From NCBI GenBank assembly GCA_049325575.1, contig JBMOLK010000144.1, forward strand, positions 1 to 12,563: 12,563 bases of DNA, in the 5' to 3' direction. Position numbers and translations under genes: made by a program. Origin of the DNA: JBMOLK01 sp049325575 (GTDB taxonomy: Bacteria; Bacillota; Clostridia; Acetivibrionales; Acetivibrionaceae). Positions within the stretch are counted from its first letter, which is position 1, and every line of letters starts with the position of its first letter. This document shows positions 1-7,872 of this stretch, in pieces. The notes under the pieces are model-generated. The model was not told the DNA's origin and did no database searches. It saw only the letters and a program-made list of their open reading frames with translations.

Positions 1-2
1 AT

Positions 3-1124
3 ATAGGCGAGACTTATAGTATGATGTGGGATGATGATTTTACCACAACCAAATACCTGCTGTCTCATTTGATAAGACCCTTATTGGTATTTCTCCCTTT
101 TATAATAATTGTTTGCTACGTGAGGAAAGAGAGGGACATCAAAAAAGTAATATACAGCATAATTGCTTCTATCTTTCTTTTATCAGTGACGATCCTGGTA
201 CTATATATCTTTGCTACTCCCAACAAGATGAACTTTGAACATGTCAGGGCAGGTTTTGGCAAGGCTATAGGAATGCATGGAAATAACATTGCAGACTTTT
301 ATATTGCAGTATATCCGATGCTTTTAGCATATACGGTGAGTAAAAAGAACCTGTTTTTAACAGTTACTACGGTGTTATCGGTTATTTCAATAGCAATAAT
401 ATATTCAAGAAGTGCCTATGCAGTAGTTATTATTTCAACATTAGCCTTCTACCTGGTTTCCGGAAGAAAGAAATGGATTCCTCTGTTTATTACCGCAGCA
501 GCCTTAGGTTACTCAATTATACCCGAAACAGTAATTGAAAGAGCTCTAACCGGCTTTGGGGGAGAGGGTCTCAACGAAATATCTGCAGGCAGAACCGGCG
601 ATATTTGGATTCCTTTATTTATGGAGTTTTCGGCCAATCCCGTTAGTATTTTTATAGGGGCAGGAAGATATGCGGTAATGGGGACAGAAGCCTTTAAAGA
701 CGGGATAATTTTAAAGGTTGGACACGCACACAGCATGTATTTTGATACTCTTTTTGATTCAGGAATAATAGGTTTAGGGTTTTTTATCATATTCTTTTGG
801 ATGCTTTTAAAGAAATTTATTGAGTCCCATAGGACAATAGGTGATAAATCACTGTTAGACCTGATGTATGGTATAGAGATATCCGTATTTGCATTTTTGA
901 TAAGAGGCATTACCGACAGTTTCTTTTTCCCAACCCTTACCAACTCATTTCTCTGGATAACCCTGGGACTGGGAACTGCTATAGTTTATTCAGGTAAGAA
1001 GCGTGATGAAGATATGGAAGGGCAGGAGGATAAGGGAGAAGCAGCAGGGGACAGCTTTATAAGTCCTATACAGAGTGAGGTGTATTATGATGAAGAATAT
1101 AGCAGTAATAGTAAACAGCCTTAG
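3..1124 (+). CDS. O-antigen polymerase/ligase-like membrane protein (Wzy type), 5' end missing
   Basis: Polytopic inner-membrane protein likely to polymerise lipid-linked repeat units (Wzy) or ligate the polymer. The frame is open to the left edge (six codons before the first ATG at 21), and a membrane segment begins about 15 residues after that ATG. The true start is therefore probably upstream and the N-terminal membrane helices are missing. Counting from the ATG at 21, hydrophobic segments lie near residues 17-35, 45-66, 88-106, 111-129, 131-146, 152-167, 250-266, 287-303 and 308-327. The loop with HAHS near residues 235-238, followed by FDTLFDSGIIGLG, matches the Wzy_C family signature (His, aromatic, then an acidic/GIIG stretch). 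The last 35 or so residues form a hydrophilic tail rich in Glu, Asp and Ser. Its end overlaps the next gene by 38 bases, suggesting translational coupling. Polymerase versus ligase cannot be decided from sequence; the Wzz-like partner favours polymerase. Confidence 0.85.
   Translation: MGETYSMMWDDDFTTTKYLLSHLIRPLLVFLPFIIIVCYVRKERDIKKVIYSIIASIFLLSVTILVLYIFATPNKMNFEHVRAGFGKAIGMHGNNIADFYIAVYPMLLAYTVSKKNLFLTVTTVLSVISIAIIYSRSAYAVVIISTLAFYLVSGRKKWIPLFITAAALGYSIIPETVIERALTGFGGEGLNEISAGRTGDIWIPLFMEFSANPVSIFIGAGRYAVMGTEAFKDGIILKVGHAHSMYFDTLFDSGIIGLGFFIIFFWMLLKKFIESHRTIGDKSLLDLMYGIEISVFAFLIRGITDSFFFPTLTNSFLWITLGLGTAIVYSGKKRDEDMEGQEDKGEAAGDSFISPIQSEVYYDEEYSSNSKQP
1077..1082 (+). promoter_or_regulatory. 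Ribosome binding site of the first GT4 gene
   Basis: GAGGTG pairs with the 3' end of 16S rRNA and lies 4-7 bases before two consecutive ATG codons (1087 and 1090). It favours these over the in-frame GTG at 1075, which would overlap the site itself. Confidence 0.6.
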
Positions 1125-2193
1125 ATTCGGCGGGGCAGAGGTTCAAACGGTTGAGCTGGTGAATAATCTTGCAAACAGGGGCTACAGGGTTATCCTTTTA
1201 AGCCTGGGCTCCGAATCGGAGATAATAAAAAGGGTTTGTGACAAAGTGGAGGTTGTGGTCCTTGGAAAGAAGCATTTCTTAGATCTGGGAGTATTGAGGA
1301 GACTGGTATCCATACTAAAAGACTTCAAACTGGATGTCATGTTTATGACAAACTCGTATTCAACGCTGTATGGATATCTGGTACAGCCTTTTATAAATAA
1401 AAAATATAAAAAGATATCCGTTCAACATACTACTTTGATAAAGGGATTTGTCGACAGGCTCAAAAACTTTTTTTACAGAAAAGTAATAAACAGAATGGAC
1501 AGCGCAGTATTTGTCTGCAACACGCAAAGGAACTTCTGGATACAAAACTACAAGATAAGACCTGGCATATCAAGAGTTATATATAACGGAATAGACCTTG
1601 AAAGGTTTATTGACTTTAAGGCGGATACTTTGGCTGTGAGAGAGCAGCTTGGTTTTTCCAAAGATGATATTGTTATAGGAATAAACGCAAACCTAAGGCC
1701 TGAAAAGAAGCACGAGGATATGATAGATGCACTTGAGGTTCTGACTGAAGAAGGTTATAATATAAAACTTCTTTTTATAGGGGATGGTGTAAGACGCAGT
1801 AATATTGAGGAATATATCAATATGAAAAAGCTGCCTGATAAGATAAAAATCACGGGTTTTGTACAGGATGTAAGGCCATATCTTTCATGTGCGGATATTT
1901 CAGCGTTGACATCTGTTGCAGTTGAGACTTTTTCCATAGCCATATTGGAGAGTATGGCTCTTGGAAAGCCGGTGGTTCTTTCAGACATTGGAGGTGCCAG
2001 AGAGTTGGTGGATGAGGGGGTGAATGGATACTTGTACCCTGCAGGAAATGTAGATGAACTGGTAAAGGCTATAAAAAAGATAGTTGACAACAATTCTTTC
2101 TACAGCATGGGGCAAAAGTCTAAAAACAAGGTGATAACCAGCTTTAGCAAGGATGTCATGGTTGACAGGTACATTGAACTGATAAGTGTTTAG
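1087..2193 (+). CDS. GT4-family glycosyltransferase (first of three)
   Basis: Probable retaining, GT-B fold glycosyltransferase that adds a sugar from a nucleotide donor to the growing lipid-linked repeat unit on the cytoplasmic face of the membrane. About 368 residues, normal for the family. The N-terminal acceptor domain has the glycine-rich loop FGGAE (residues 14-18). The donor domain opens with NANLRPEKKHEDM (about 200-212), supplying the basic phosphate-binding residues. The E-x7-E motif is intact (E280 and E288 in ETFSIAILE), followed by GKPVVLSDIGG. I chose ATG 1087 over the in-frame GTG at 1075 because a GAGGTG site sits just before it; ATG 1090 is equally possible. The gene overlaps the polymerase gene by 38 bases and is followed by the longest gap in the operon (89 bases, no recognisable promoter or terminator). 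Sugar specificity cannot be read from sequence. Confidence 0.92.
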   Translation: MMKNIAVIVNSLRFGGAEVQTVELVNNLANRGYRVILLSLGSESEIIKRVCDKVEVVVLGKKHFLDLGVLRRLVSILKDFKLDVMFMTNSYSTLYGYLVQPFINKKYKKISVQHTTLIKGFVDRLKNFFYRKVINRMDSAVFVCNTQRNFWIQNYKIRPGISRVIYNGIDLERFIDFKADTLAVREQLGFSKDDIVIGINANLRPEKKHEDMIDALEVLTEEGYNIKLLFIGDGVRRSNIEEYINMKKLPDKIKITGFVQDVRPYLSCADISALTSVAVETFSIAILESMALGKPVVLSDIGGARELVDEGVNGYLYPAGNVDELVKAIKKIVDNNSFYSMGQKSKNKVITSFSKDVMVDRYIELISV

Positions 2194-2282
2194 AAATAAG
2201 TAGTGGACAAATTTTTCATACATGCTCCATGTTACTCCAAGAGCTTAAGTTTCAAGACTAAGAGAATGAAAGGAGAGATAAC

Positions 2283-3491
2283 ATGTTTTATATTCAAAAG
2301 TACAAAACATTTTTAATAAGAAAATTATTTGACATACTAAACTTCTTTTATAAACCTGAAAAGGACACCCTTTTTAAGGCTCTACAATATTGTTCGGACA
2401 ATATACCTTATTATAAGGGCAAAGGGACCAGTCTGGAGGACTATGACTATATTGACAAAAGAACTGTGATGGATAATCAGGATATGTTTGTAAACAGTAA
2501 CATCAAAATCCGAAATGAAGGGAGCACCAGTGGAACAACGGGGTCCCCGGGGCGGTTTTTGAGGGATATAAAGTCAATGGCCCTTGAGCAGTACTACCAG
2601 AGTAAATACTTTGGGTGGAAAGGCAAATACAGGGTTGTTTTCAGAGGAGAGAAGCTCTTTGATGTAAACCACAAATCAGACAAGATTTATAAGACTGTAC
2701 CCTTTATAAGAGAGATGTATGTTTCCTCTTTTCATATAAATGACAGAACCCTTAGAAGCCTCGTAAAAAAGCTTAGAAATATAAAGGGAAAGTGCCTTTG
2801 GGCTTATCCGTCATCAGCATATCTTCTGGCGGAATATTGTTTGAGGAATAATGAGGACATTGATTTTGATGTTGTAGCAACCTCTTCAGAGATGTTGATG
2901 GACTATCAGATTGAAGCAATCAAAAAGGCATTTAAATGCAGTATAAAAGACTGGTACGGACAGGCGGAAAGGGTGGCAGGACTGGTTCGGTGTGAGTACG
3001 GCCACTATCACCAGGTGGAGGGCTATTCACATGTTGAGTTTCTTCCCTATGAAGGAAACACCTGTGAACTGGTAGGCACAACAGTACACAATAGGGTAAT
3101 GCCTCTTATAAGGTATAACACCCATGATCTGGTGGAACTGGACAGTACCAGGTGCCTGTGCGGCTCAAAGGGTGCAAATGTTGTGAGGATTCACGGAAGA
3201 AAAAACAGCTATATCGATTTGCCTGGCAGAAGGCTGCACGAGACACCTTTATCCTTCCTGTTTAAGACCGCAAGAAATGTTATAGAAGCACAAATAGTTC
3301 AAAAGAAGGATATGAGTATAAGGTTAAGAGTCGTAAAGAATGAAAGATACAGTAAAAAAGATGAAGAACATCTTAGAGATATCATAGCAAATTATCTCCC
3401 ATTGGAGATGGTAACTTTAGAGTACGTAGACAAAATTGAAAGAAACAACAGGGGAAAGTTCATGTATGTATTAAATGAGAATTCGGCATAA
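2283..3491 (+). CDS. CapK/PaaK-like adenylate-forming enzyme, copy 1
   Basis: Member of the ANL (adenylate-forming) superfamily, in the branch of phenylacetate-CoA ligase, coenzyme F390 synthetase and CapK proteins of capsule clusters (COG1541-like). It should activate a carboxylic acid as an acyl-AMP in the cytoplasm; substrate and acceptor are unknown. At 402 residues it is somewhat short for the family, mainly before the P-loop. Visible motifs: P-loop STSGTTGSPG (81-90), DWYGQAER (223-230, the A5 position), MPLIRYNTHD (273-282, A7), GRKNSYI (305-311, A8) and a C-terminal RGK with K392 at the catalytic A10 lysine position. C237, H243, C291 and C293 form a possible zinc site, as in PaaK-like proteins. 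ATG 2283 has an AAAGGAGAG site 5-7 bases upstream. It stands next to a paralogue, between two glycosyltransferase genes, so a role in decorating the polysaccharide is likely but inferred. Confidence 0.88.
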   Translation: MFYIQKYKTFLIRKLFDILNFFYKPEKDTLFKALQYCSDNIPYYKGKGTSLEDYDYIDKRTVMDNQDMFVNSNIKIRNEGSTSGTTGSPGRFLRDIKSMALEQYYQSKYFGWKGKYRVVFRGEKLFDVNHKSDKIYKTVPFIREMYVSSFHINDRTLRSLVKKLRNIKGKCLWAYPSSAYLLAEYCLRNNEDIDFDVVATSSEMLMDYQIEAIKKAFKCSIKDWYGQAERVAGLVRCEYGHYHQVEGYSHVEFLPYEGNTCELVGTTVHNRVMPLIRYNTHDLVELDSTRCLCGSKGANVVRIHGRKNSYIDLPGRRLHETPLSFLFKTARNVIEAQIVQKKDMSIRLRVVKNERYSKKDEEHLRDIIANYLPLEMVTLEYVDKIERNNRGKFMYVLNENSA

Positions 3492-3517
3492 GCTGAAGAA
3501 AGGCATAAAGGTGCACT

Positions 3518-4828
3518 ATGAACAGGTATATAAAGAATGCTCTGGAAAAGTTTCCGGTTAGGGATATACTTGCAAAAAGGTTATTGGATGAACTTAGTAC
3601 TTCGCAGTATTATACTATGGAAAAACTTGAGGCAGTTCAAAACTACAAGCTTGGAAAAATTATAAAGCACTGTTACGAGAGTGTACCTTATTATACTGAC
3701 CTTTTTAACAGCCTAAAATTAAAGCCCCAGGACATAAAAACAAAGGAAGATCTCAAGAAGCTTCCTCTTATGGATAAGGCGACTATCAGAGAAAACTTCG
3801 ACAAGCTGCTCTCTAAAAAGAGGAATAAGGTTTTATGCAGCTGTGAGACATCTAGCGGTACTACGGGAATACTTTCAAAGATTGTTAGAGATATCACCTG
3901 TGTAAGATACGAAAGTGCTGCTTTAAAAAGGTTCTGGCAAAGTGCAGGAGACATGGGATCAAAACGGGTGGTTTTAAGAGGCGGGATTGTTGTTCCAGGG
4001 GACATTAAGGAGCCTCCCTTCTGGGAATATAACAGACTTAATAATGAGCTTGTGATGTCTTCATTTCATCTCTTTTATGAAAATTCAAAACATTATGTTA
4101 ACGAAATAGTAAACTACAGACCGGAGGTAGTTTACGCATATCCCTCAACAGCTTATCTGGCAGCCAGATTTTTTGCGGATGAAGGCATAAAACTAAAGCT
4201 TAAAGCAGTTTTTACTTCTTCAGAAACACTCTCGGACTATCAGAGAGAGCTGATTCAAGAGGTCTTTGACTGCAGGGTATATGACTGGTATGGTCAGTCT
4301 GAACGAGTATCTGCAATAGGACAATGTGAGATGGGGACTTATCATATTATTGAGGATTATTCAATAACCGAGATTATACCCTCTCAAGAGGGAAATGAAA
4401 TTGTGGGTACCCATTTGTACAACTATGCCATGCCTCTAATCAGATACCGGACCTGCGATATTGTTGAATTGAGTGATAAAAAGTGCTCTTGCGGCAGGCA
4501 CTTTAGGGTAGTAGACAGGGTTTTGGGAAGAAAGTCATCATATATTATGACTCTTGACGGGAAGAAGGTGTCTGCTACCCTGCTGGGCTATTTTATAAAG
4601 TATGTGGATTCCATAAATGAGATACAGTTTGTCCAGGAGAAGAAGGGAGAAGTAGTAATAAACATAACAACAAACAGCAAGTTTGAAGAAAGTGACAGGG
4701 AAAAAATCATCAATATAACCAAAGAGCATATGGGCAAGGAGATGAATGTTGAGCTTAATATTCTCGATATAATCCCGAGAGGGTCAAATGGCAAGTATAC
4801 TTCGGTAATAAACAAGATAGAGTGTTAA
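3518..4828 (+). CDS. CapK/PaaK-like adenylate-forming enzyme, copy 2
   Basis: Paralogue of the preceding gene, 436 residues, 26 bases downstream with its own AAAGGTG site (3507-3513). It should also make an acyl-adenylate. The two share FTSSET/ATSSEM, YAYPS-AYL, DWYGQ-ERV and MPLIRY blocks, so they come from one family, but they diverge enough that the duplication is not recent. Motifs: P-loop ETSSGTTGILSK (110-121), DWYGQSER (256-263), RYRTCD (309-314), GRKSSYI (337-343) and the A10-type lysine K426 in SNGKYTS. The possible zinc ligands C270, H276, C323 and C325 are all present. Unlike copy 1, the P-loop lacks the proline and glycine after GTTG (ILSK in place of SPGR), which may shift nucleotide binding or turnover. 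The copies could act on different substrates or as a heteromer; sequence alone does not say. Confidence 0.88.
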   Translation: MNRYIKNALEKFPVRDILAKRLLDELSTSQYYTMEKLEAVQNYKLGKIIKHCYESVPYYTDLFNSLKLKPQDIKTKEDLKKLPLMDKATIRENFDKLLSKKRNKVLCSCETSSGTTGILSKIVRDITCVRYESAALKRFWQSAGDMGSKRVVLRGGIVVPGDIKEPPFWEYNRLNNELVMSSFHLFYENSKHYVNEIVNYRPEVVYAYPSTAYLAARFFADEGIKLKLKAVFTSSETLSDYQRELIQEVFDCRVYDWYGQSERVSAIGQCEMGTYHIIEDYSITEIIPSQEGNEIVGTHLYNYAMPLIRYRTCDIVELSDKKCSCGRHFRVVDRVLGRKSSYIMTLDGKKVSATLLGYFIKYVDSINEIQFVQEKKGEVVINITTNSKFEESDREKIINITKEHMGKEMNVELNILDIIPRGSNGKYTSVINKIEC

Positions 4829-4853
4829 CTGTCAAGGAAGGGGGCAGCTTTAT

Positions 4854-5912
4854 ATGGCAGGGTCAAAGATATATATGATAGGACCGTCTTTTAGGACACA
4901 GGGTGGAATTTCATCTGTATTATGCATATATGAAGCAAACTATAAAGATAGCCTTGGTATGGAATTTATACCGTCCTATTCAGGTCATAAAAGGTTAAAG
5001 GATATATATTATTTTGTTCTTTGTGTGTTAAGGGTTTTGTGGATTTGTCTATGGGAAAGATCACCTGTATTCCATATTCATACAGCTTCTAAGGGAAGTT
5101 ATCTTAGAAAATCTATAATAGCAAGTATTTGCAAGGTTTTTAACAAAACTGTTATTATACACATTCATGGAGCAATGTTTGACAAGTTTCTGGAAAACTC
5201 AAGACCCAAAAAGAAGCAGCAAATAATCAAATTCTTAAATAAGGCAGACAAACTGGTGGTCCTTTCAGAGAGTTGGAGAAGGTACTTTTTTGACTATGTT
5301 CCAGCAAGGAATATTAAAGTTATTTATAACCCTTCATCTACTTACGATGAGAAGCTTGAGAAGAAAGAAAATGTGATACCTAAAATATTGTTTATGGGAA
5401 GGTTGGGGCAAAGAAAAGGTGTATACGACTTGATTGAAGCAGCTAAAAAAATAAAAGAAAAGGACTTTATCCTGACCCTATATGGAGATGGGGAAGTTGA
5501 CAGGGTAAAGGAAATTGTCGATAGATATGGCTTAAGCAAAAAGATAGAGGTAAATGGGTGGGTATCCCATAGTGAAATAGGAAAGCTCTATGATGACTGC
5601 GATATTCTTGTTTTGCCCTCCTATGCAGAAGGCCTTCCAATGTCTGTGCTTGAAGCAATTGGAAAGGGACTTGCAATAGTATCTACAAATGTAGGTGGTA
5701 TAGCGGAGGCTGTCCTGGATGGGGAAAACGGCTTTATTGTAAGTCCGGGGGATGTTGAGCGGCTGTCAGAGAAGCTGGAGCTTCTAATTACAAACCCGGA
5801 CTTAAGGGGAAGAATGGGAAAAAGGAGCCATGAGATCGCAGGAATCAAGTTCTCTATCCATCGGATAGGTAAGGAGCTTGACGCACTATACAGTGAATGT
5901 AAGGGGAGATAG
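4854..5912 (+). CDS. GT4-family glycosyltransferase (second of three)
   Basis: GT-B fold, retaining glycosyltransferase of 352 residues, expected to act at the inner face of the membrane on the lipid-linked repeat unit. The N-terminus has a glycine-rich acceptor-domain loop (QGGIS, 16-20) and an HIHTASKGS stretch (74-82) typical of GT4 enzymes. The donor domain has MGRLGQRKGV (181-190), GDGE (211-214) and a full E-x7-E motif (E259 and E267 in EGLPMSVLE), followed by STNVGG and DGENGFIVSPGD. The hydrophobic stretch at 52-66 (YYFVLCVLRVLWICL) may help membrane association rather than span the bilayer. ATG 4854 is preceded by AAGGAAGGGGG (4834-4844) at good spacing. The gene begins 25 bases after the adenylating pair and ends 2 bases before the lyase gene. 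Confidence 0.93.
   Translation: MAGSKIYMIGPSFRTQGGISSVLCIYEANYKDSLGMEFIPSYSGHKRLKDIYYFVLCVLRVLWICLWERSPVFHIHTASKGSYLRKSIIASICKVFNKTVIIHIHGAMFDKFLENSRPKKKQQIIKFLNKADKLVVLSESWRRYFFDYVPARNIKVIYNPSSTYDEKLEKKENVIPKILFMGRLGQRKGVYDLIEAAKKIKEKDFILTLYGDGEVDRVKEIVDRYGLSKKIEVNGWVSHSEIGKLYDDCDILVLPSYAEGLPMSVLEAIGKGLAIVSTNVGGIAEAVLDGENGFIVSPGDVERLSEKLELLITNPDLRGRMGKRSHEIAGIKFSIHRIGKELDALYSECKGR
5901..5908 (+). promoter_or_regulatory. Ribosome binding site fixing a GTG start for the lyase gene
   Basis: AAGGGGAG lies 6 bases before GTG 5915. The overlapping ATG at 5913 is followed directly by a stop (ATGTGA), so GTG 5915 is the usable start. The site lies inside the last codons of the upstream glycosyltransferase gene, implying coupled translation. 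Confidence 0.7.
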
Positions 5913-5914
5913 AT

Positions 5915-7852
5915 GTGAAAGACTTAAATTTTATAGTAAACAGGCTCATGAGAATGTCTATGCCTGAAATAGCTTATAGAGTAAGGCATAAAGTCCAAAG
6001 TGCCATTGAAAAAAGAAGACTTAAATCATATAAGTTTAATTATAGAATAATTGAAGATAATGCTGGACTGTTTGGAAGCAGTTTCAGGTTTGACAAGAAC
6101 CATGATCTTATTAAAAAAGCTGATGAACTTTGCAGCAACAGGTTTGATATTTTTTCACTTAAAAATATCGATATTGGACAAAGGATAGATTACCATAAAG
6201 ATTACAAGAGTGGAAAATCTGCTCCTTCCCATGTTTTCGGCAAGGATATTGATTATAGAAACAGCGATGAAATAGGTGATATAAAGTATATCTGGGAGAT
6301 TAACCGTCACTTGTTTATGGTTATACTGTCGATTGCCTACAAGTCCACAAAAGATGAGAAATATCTTTTGAAATTTCAATACTTTCTTGATGAATGGCTA
6401 AAACAAAATCCCTTTATGATAGGAGTCAACTGGTCAAGTTCGCTGGAGCTTGGCATAAGGCTTATTAACTGGACATTTTCCTGGCACCTTCTAGGAGACT
6501 CAATCAATGAGAATCTTAGGAAAAGGTGGCTTGAATCGGTTTACTGCCACTCCTGGTTTATATACAGGAACTTTAGTGCCTATTCCTCTGCAAACAACCA
6601 CCTTATCGGGGAAGCAGCAGGCCTGTTTGCCGTAAGTACTACCATGCCAAAGTTTGATATGTCAAAGAAGTGGCAGCAGAGGTCTTATGAGATTCTGGTG
6701 AGGGAGTGTCAAAAGCAGAATTACAGGGATGGAGTAAATAAGGAGCAGGCTTTGTCATATCAGCAGTTTGTTCTTGATTTCCTTCTCATATGCGGTATTA
6801 TCGGAAAAGCAAATAACAAGGAATTTCCTGATAGTTATTGGTTTATTATTGAAAAAATGTTGGTATATTTAGCTTCAATGGAGGATGTTACCGGTAACCT
6901 TCCTCATACTGGAGACGAAGATGATGGGTTCGTTTTAGACCTGCTTCAGAGTCGGTACGGACCATATCGTTCACTCCTTAATACGGGAGCATATTTGTTT
7001 GAAAGGAGTGAATTTCTAAAGGGAGATAGGGAAATCGATATTAAAACAAAGATTCTTCTTGGTATGATAAACCTTAATATTGGAAGAAGACCTGATAAAA
7101 ATGGAAGACTTCCCGTAAAGTTTGAGGAGGGAGGATATTATATCCTTGGAACTGATTTTAACGGCAGCAGAGAGCAAAAACTAATCTTTGACTGCGGACC
7201 ATTAGGTTATTTATCCATAGCAGCCCATGGCCATGCTGATGCTTTATCTTTTTATTTCTCCGCAGGAGGCTCGCCTGTATTTGTTGATCCAGGGACATAT
7301 GCATATCATGCAAATAAAAGGTGGAGAAGCTATTTTAGAGGTACAGCTTCCCATAATACGGCCTTAGTTGATGGAAAAGACCAGTCTGTCATGGCAGGTA
7401 ATTTTATGTGGAGCAGCAAGGCCCGGTCAGCCCTGATATCTTATAAGGAATCCTGCTTTGTTAAAGGTTATCACGATGGATATGAAAGGCTTAAGGATAA
7501 GGTCAGGCATGTAAGGAGTATTAGCTTTGATAAGGAGAAGAACAGGTGGCAAATTGAAGATGAATTTATCTCTAAAGGAAAACATGAGATTTTGCTGCAC
7601 TTTCACCTTCATCCACAATGCAGTATTGAAAGCCGCGATAACACCATAATTATAAATTTTGATAAAGGCATTTGTAAGTTAAACTTTAATTCCGGCTTGG
7701 ATTTAAATATATATAAAGGTGATGATGATACACAGCTTGGCTGGTATTCAGAGTCCTATGACAGCAAAGTACCGTCGTATACGATAAAGCTATCCAAAAC
7801 AATAAACGGAACTGAAAAGATATGTACTGATTTTGAAGTTAAATTTCATTAA
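5915..7852 (+). CDS. Heparinase II/III-family (alginate-lyase-like) protein, no signal peptide
   Basis: A 645-residue protein with the two-part layout of heparinase II/III lyases: an (alpha/alpha) toroid (about 80-390) then a beta-sandwich (about 400-645). Family members cleave uronic-acid-containing polysaccharides by beta-elimination. Conserved blocks: EINRHL (128-133), NWSSSLELGIR (172-182), SANNHLIGEAAGL (225-237), ALSYQQF (279-285), HTGDEDDG (331-338), AAHGHADALS (436-445), VDPGTYAY (457-464) and FRGTASHNT (474-482). By analogy with heparinase II, H229, Y282 and H438/H440 are candidate catalytic residues. The N-terminus is charged (NRLMRMSMPEIAYRVRHK) and has no export signal, so the protein is predicted cytoplasmic, which is odd for a degradative lyase. 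Leaderless relatives occur in other exopolysaccharide clusters. It could trim misplaced product, act at the membrane during assembly, or be a non-lyase modifying enzyme. The start is GTG. Confidence 0.87.
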   Translation: MKDLNFIVNRLMRMSMPEIAYRVRHKVQSAIEKRRLKSYKFNYRIIEDNAGLFGSSFRFDKNHDLIKKADELCSNRFDIFSLKNIDIGQRIDYHKDYKSGKSAPSHVFGKDIDYRNSDEIGDIKYIWEINRHLFMVILSIAYKSTKDEKYLLKFQYFLDEWLKQNPFMIGVNWSSSLELGIRLINWTFSWHLLGDSINENLRKRWLESVYCHSWFIYRNFSAYSSANNHLIGEAAGLFAVSTTMPKFDMSKKWQQRSYEILVRECQKQNYRDGVNKEQALSYQQFVLDFLLICGIIGKANNKEFPDSYWFIIEKMLVYLASMEDVTGNLPHTGDEDDGFVLDLLQSRYGPYRSLLNTGAYLFERSEFLKGDREIDIKTKILLGMINLNIGRRPDKNGRLPVKFEEGGYYILGTDFNGSREQKLIFDCGPLGYLSIAAHGHADALSFYFSAGGSPVFVDPGTYAYHANKRWRSYFRGTASHNTALVDGKDQSVMAGNFMWSSKARSALISYKESCFVKGYHDGYERLKDKVRHVRSISFDKEKNRWQIEDEFISKGKHEILLHFHLHPQCSIESRDNTIIINFDKGICKLNFNSGLDLNIYKGDDDTQLGWYSESYDSKVPSYTIKLSKTINGTEKICTDFEVKFH

Positions 7853-7872
7853 AGACAAGGAGTGTTATTAAT

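Noticed and set aside
509..943. 144-codon open frame on the - strand within the polymerase gene
   Set aside because: Antisense to a well-supported membrane protein gene; its Pro/Ser/Lys-rich translation has no recognisable domain.
1755..2093. 112-codon open frame on the - strand within the first GT4 gene
   Set aside because: Lies opposite conserved GT4 motifs, so the coding constraint belongs to the + strand; no start signals seen.
2194..2282. Possible internal promoter or terminator in the 89-base gap between the first GT4 and the first adenylating gene
   Set aside because: No -35/-10 pair with acceptable spacing, no stable hairpin with a T tract; only the ribosome binding site before 2283 is convincing.
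2283..4828. The adenylating pair as a phenylacetate catabolism operon
   Set aside because: No ring-oxidation or other paa genes nearby; both are embedded among glycosyltransferase genes, and the sequences look like the CapK-type branch.
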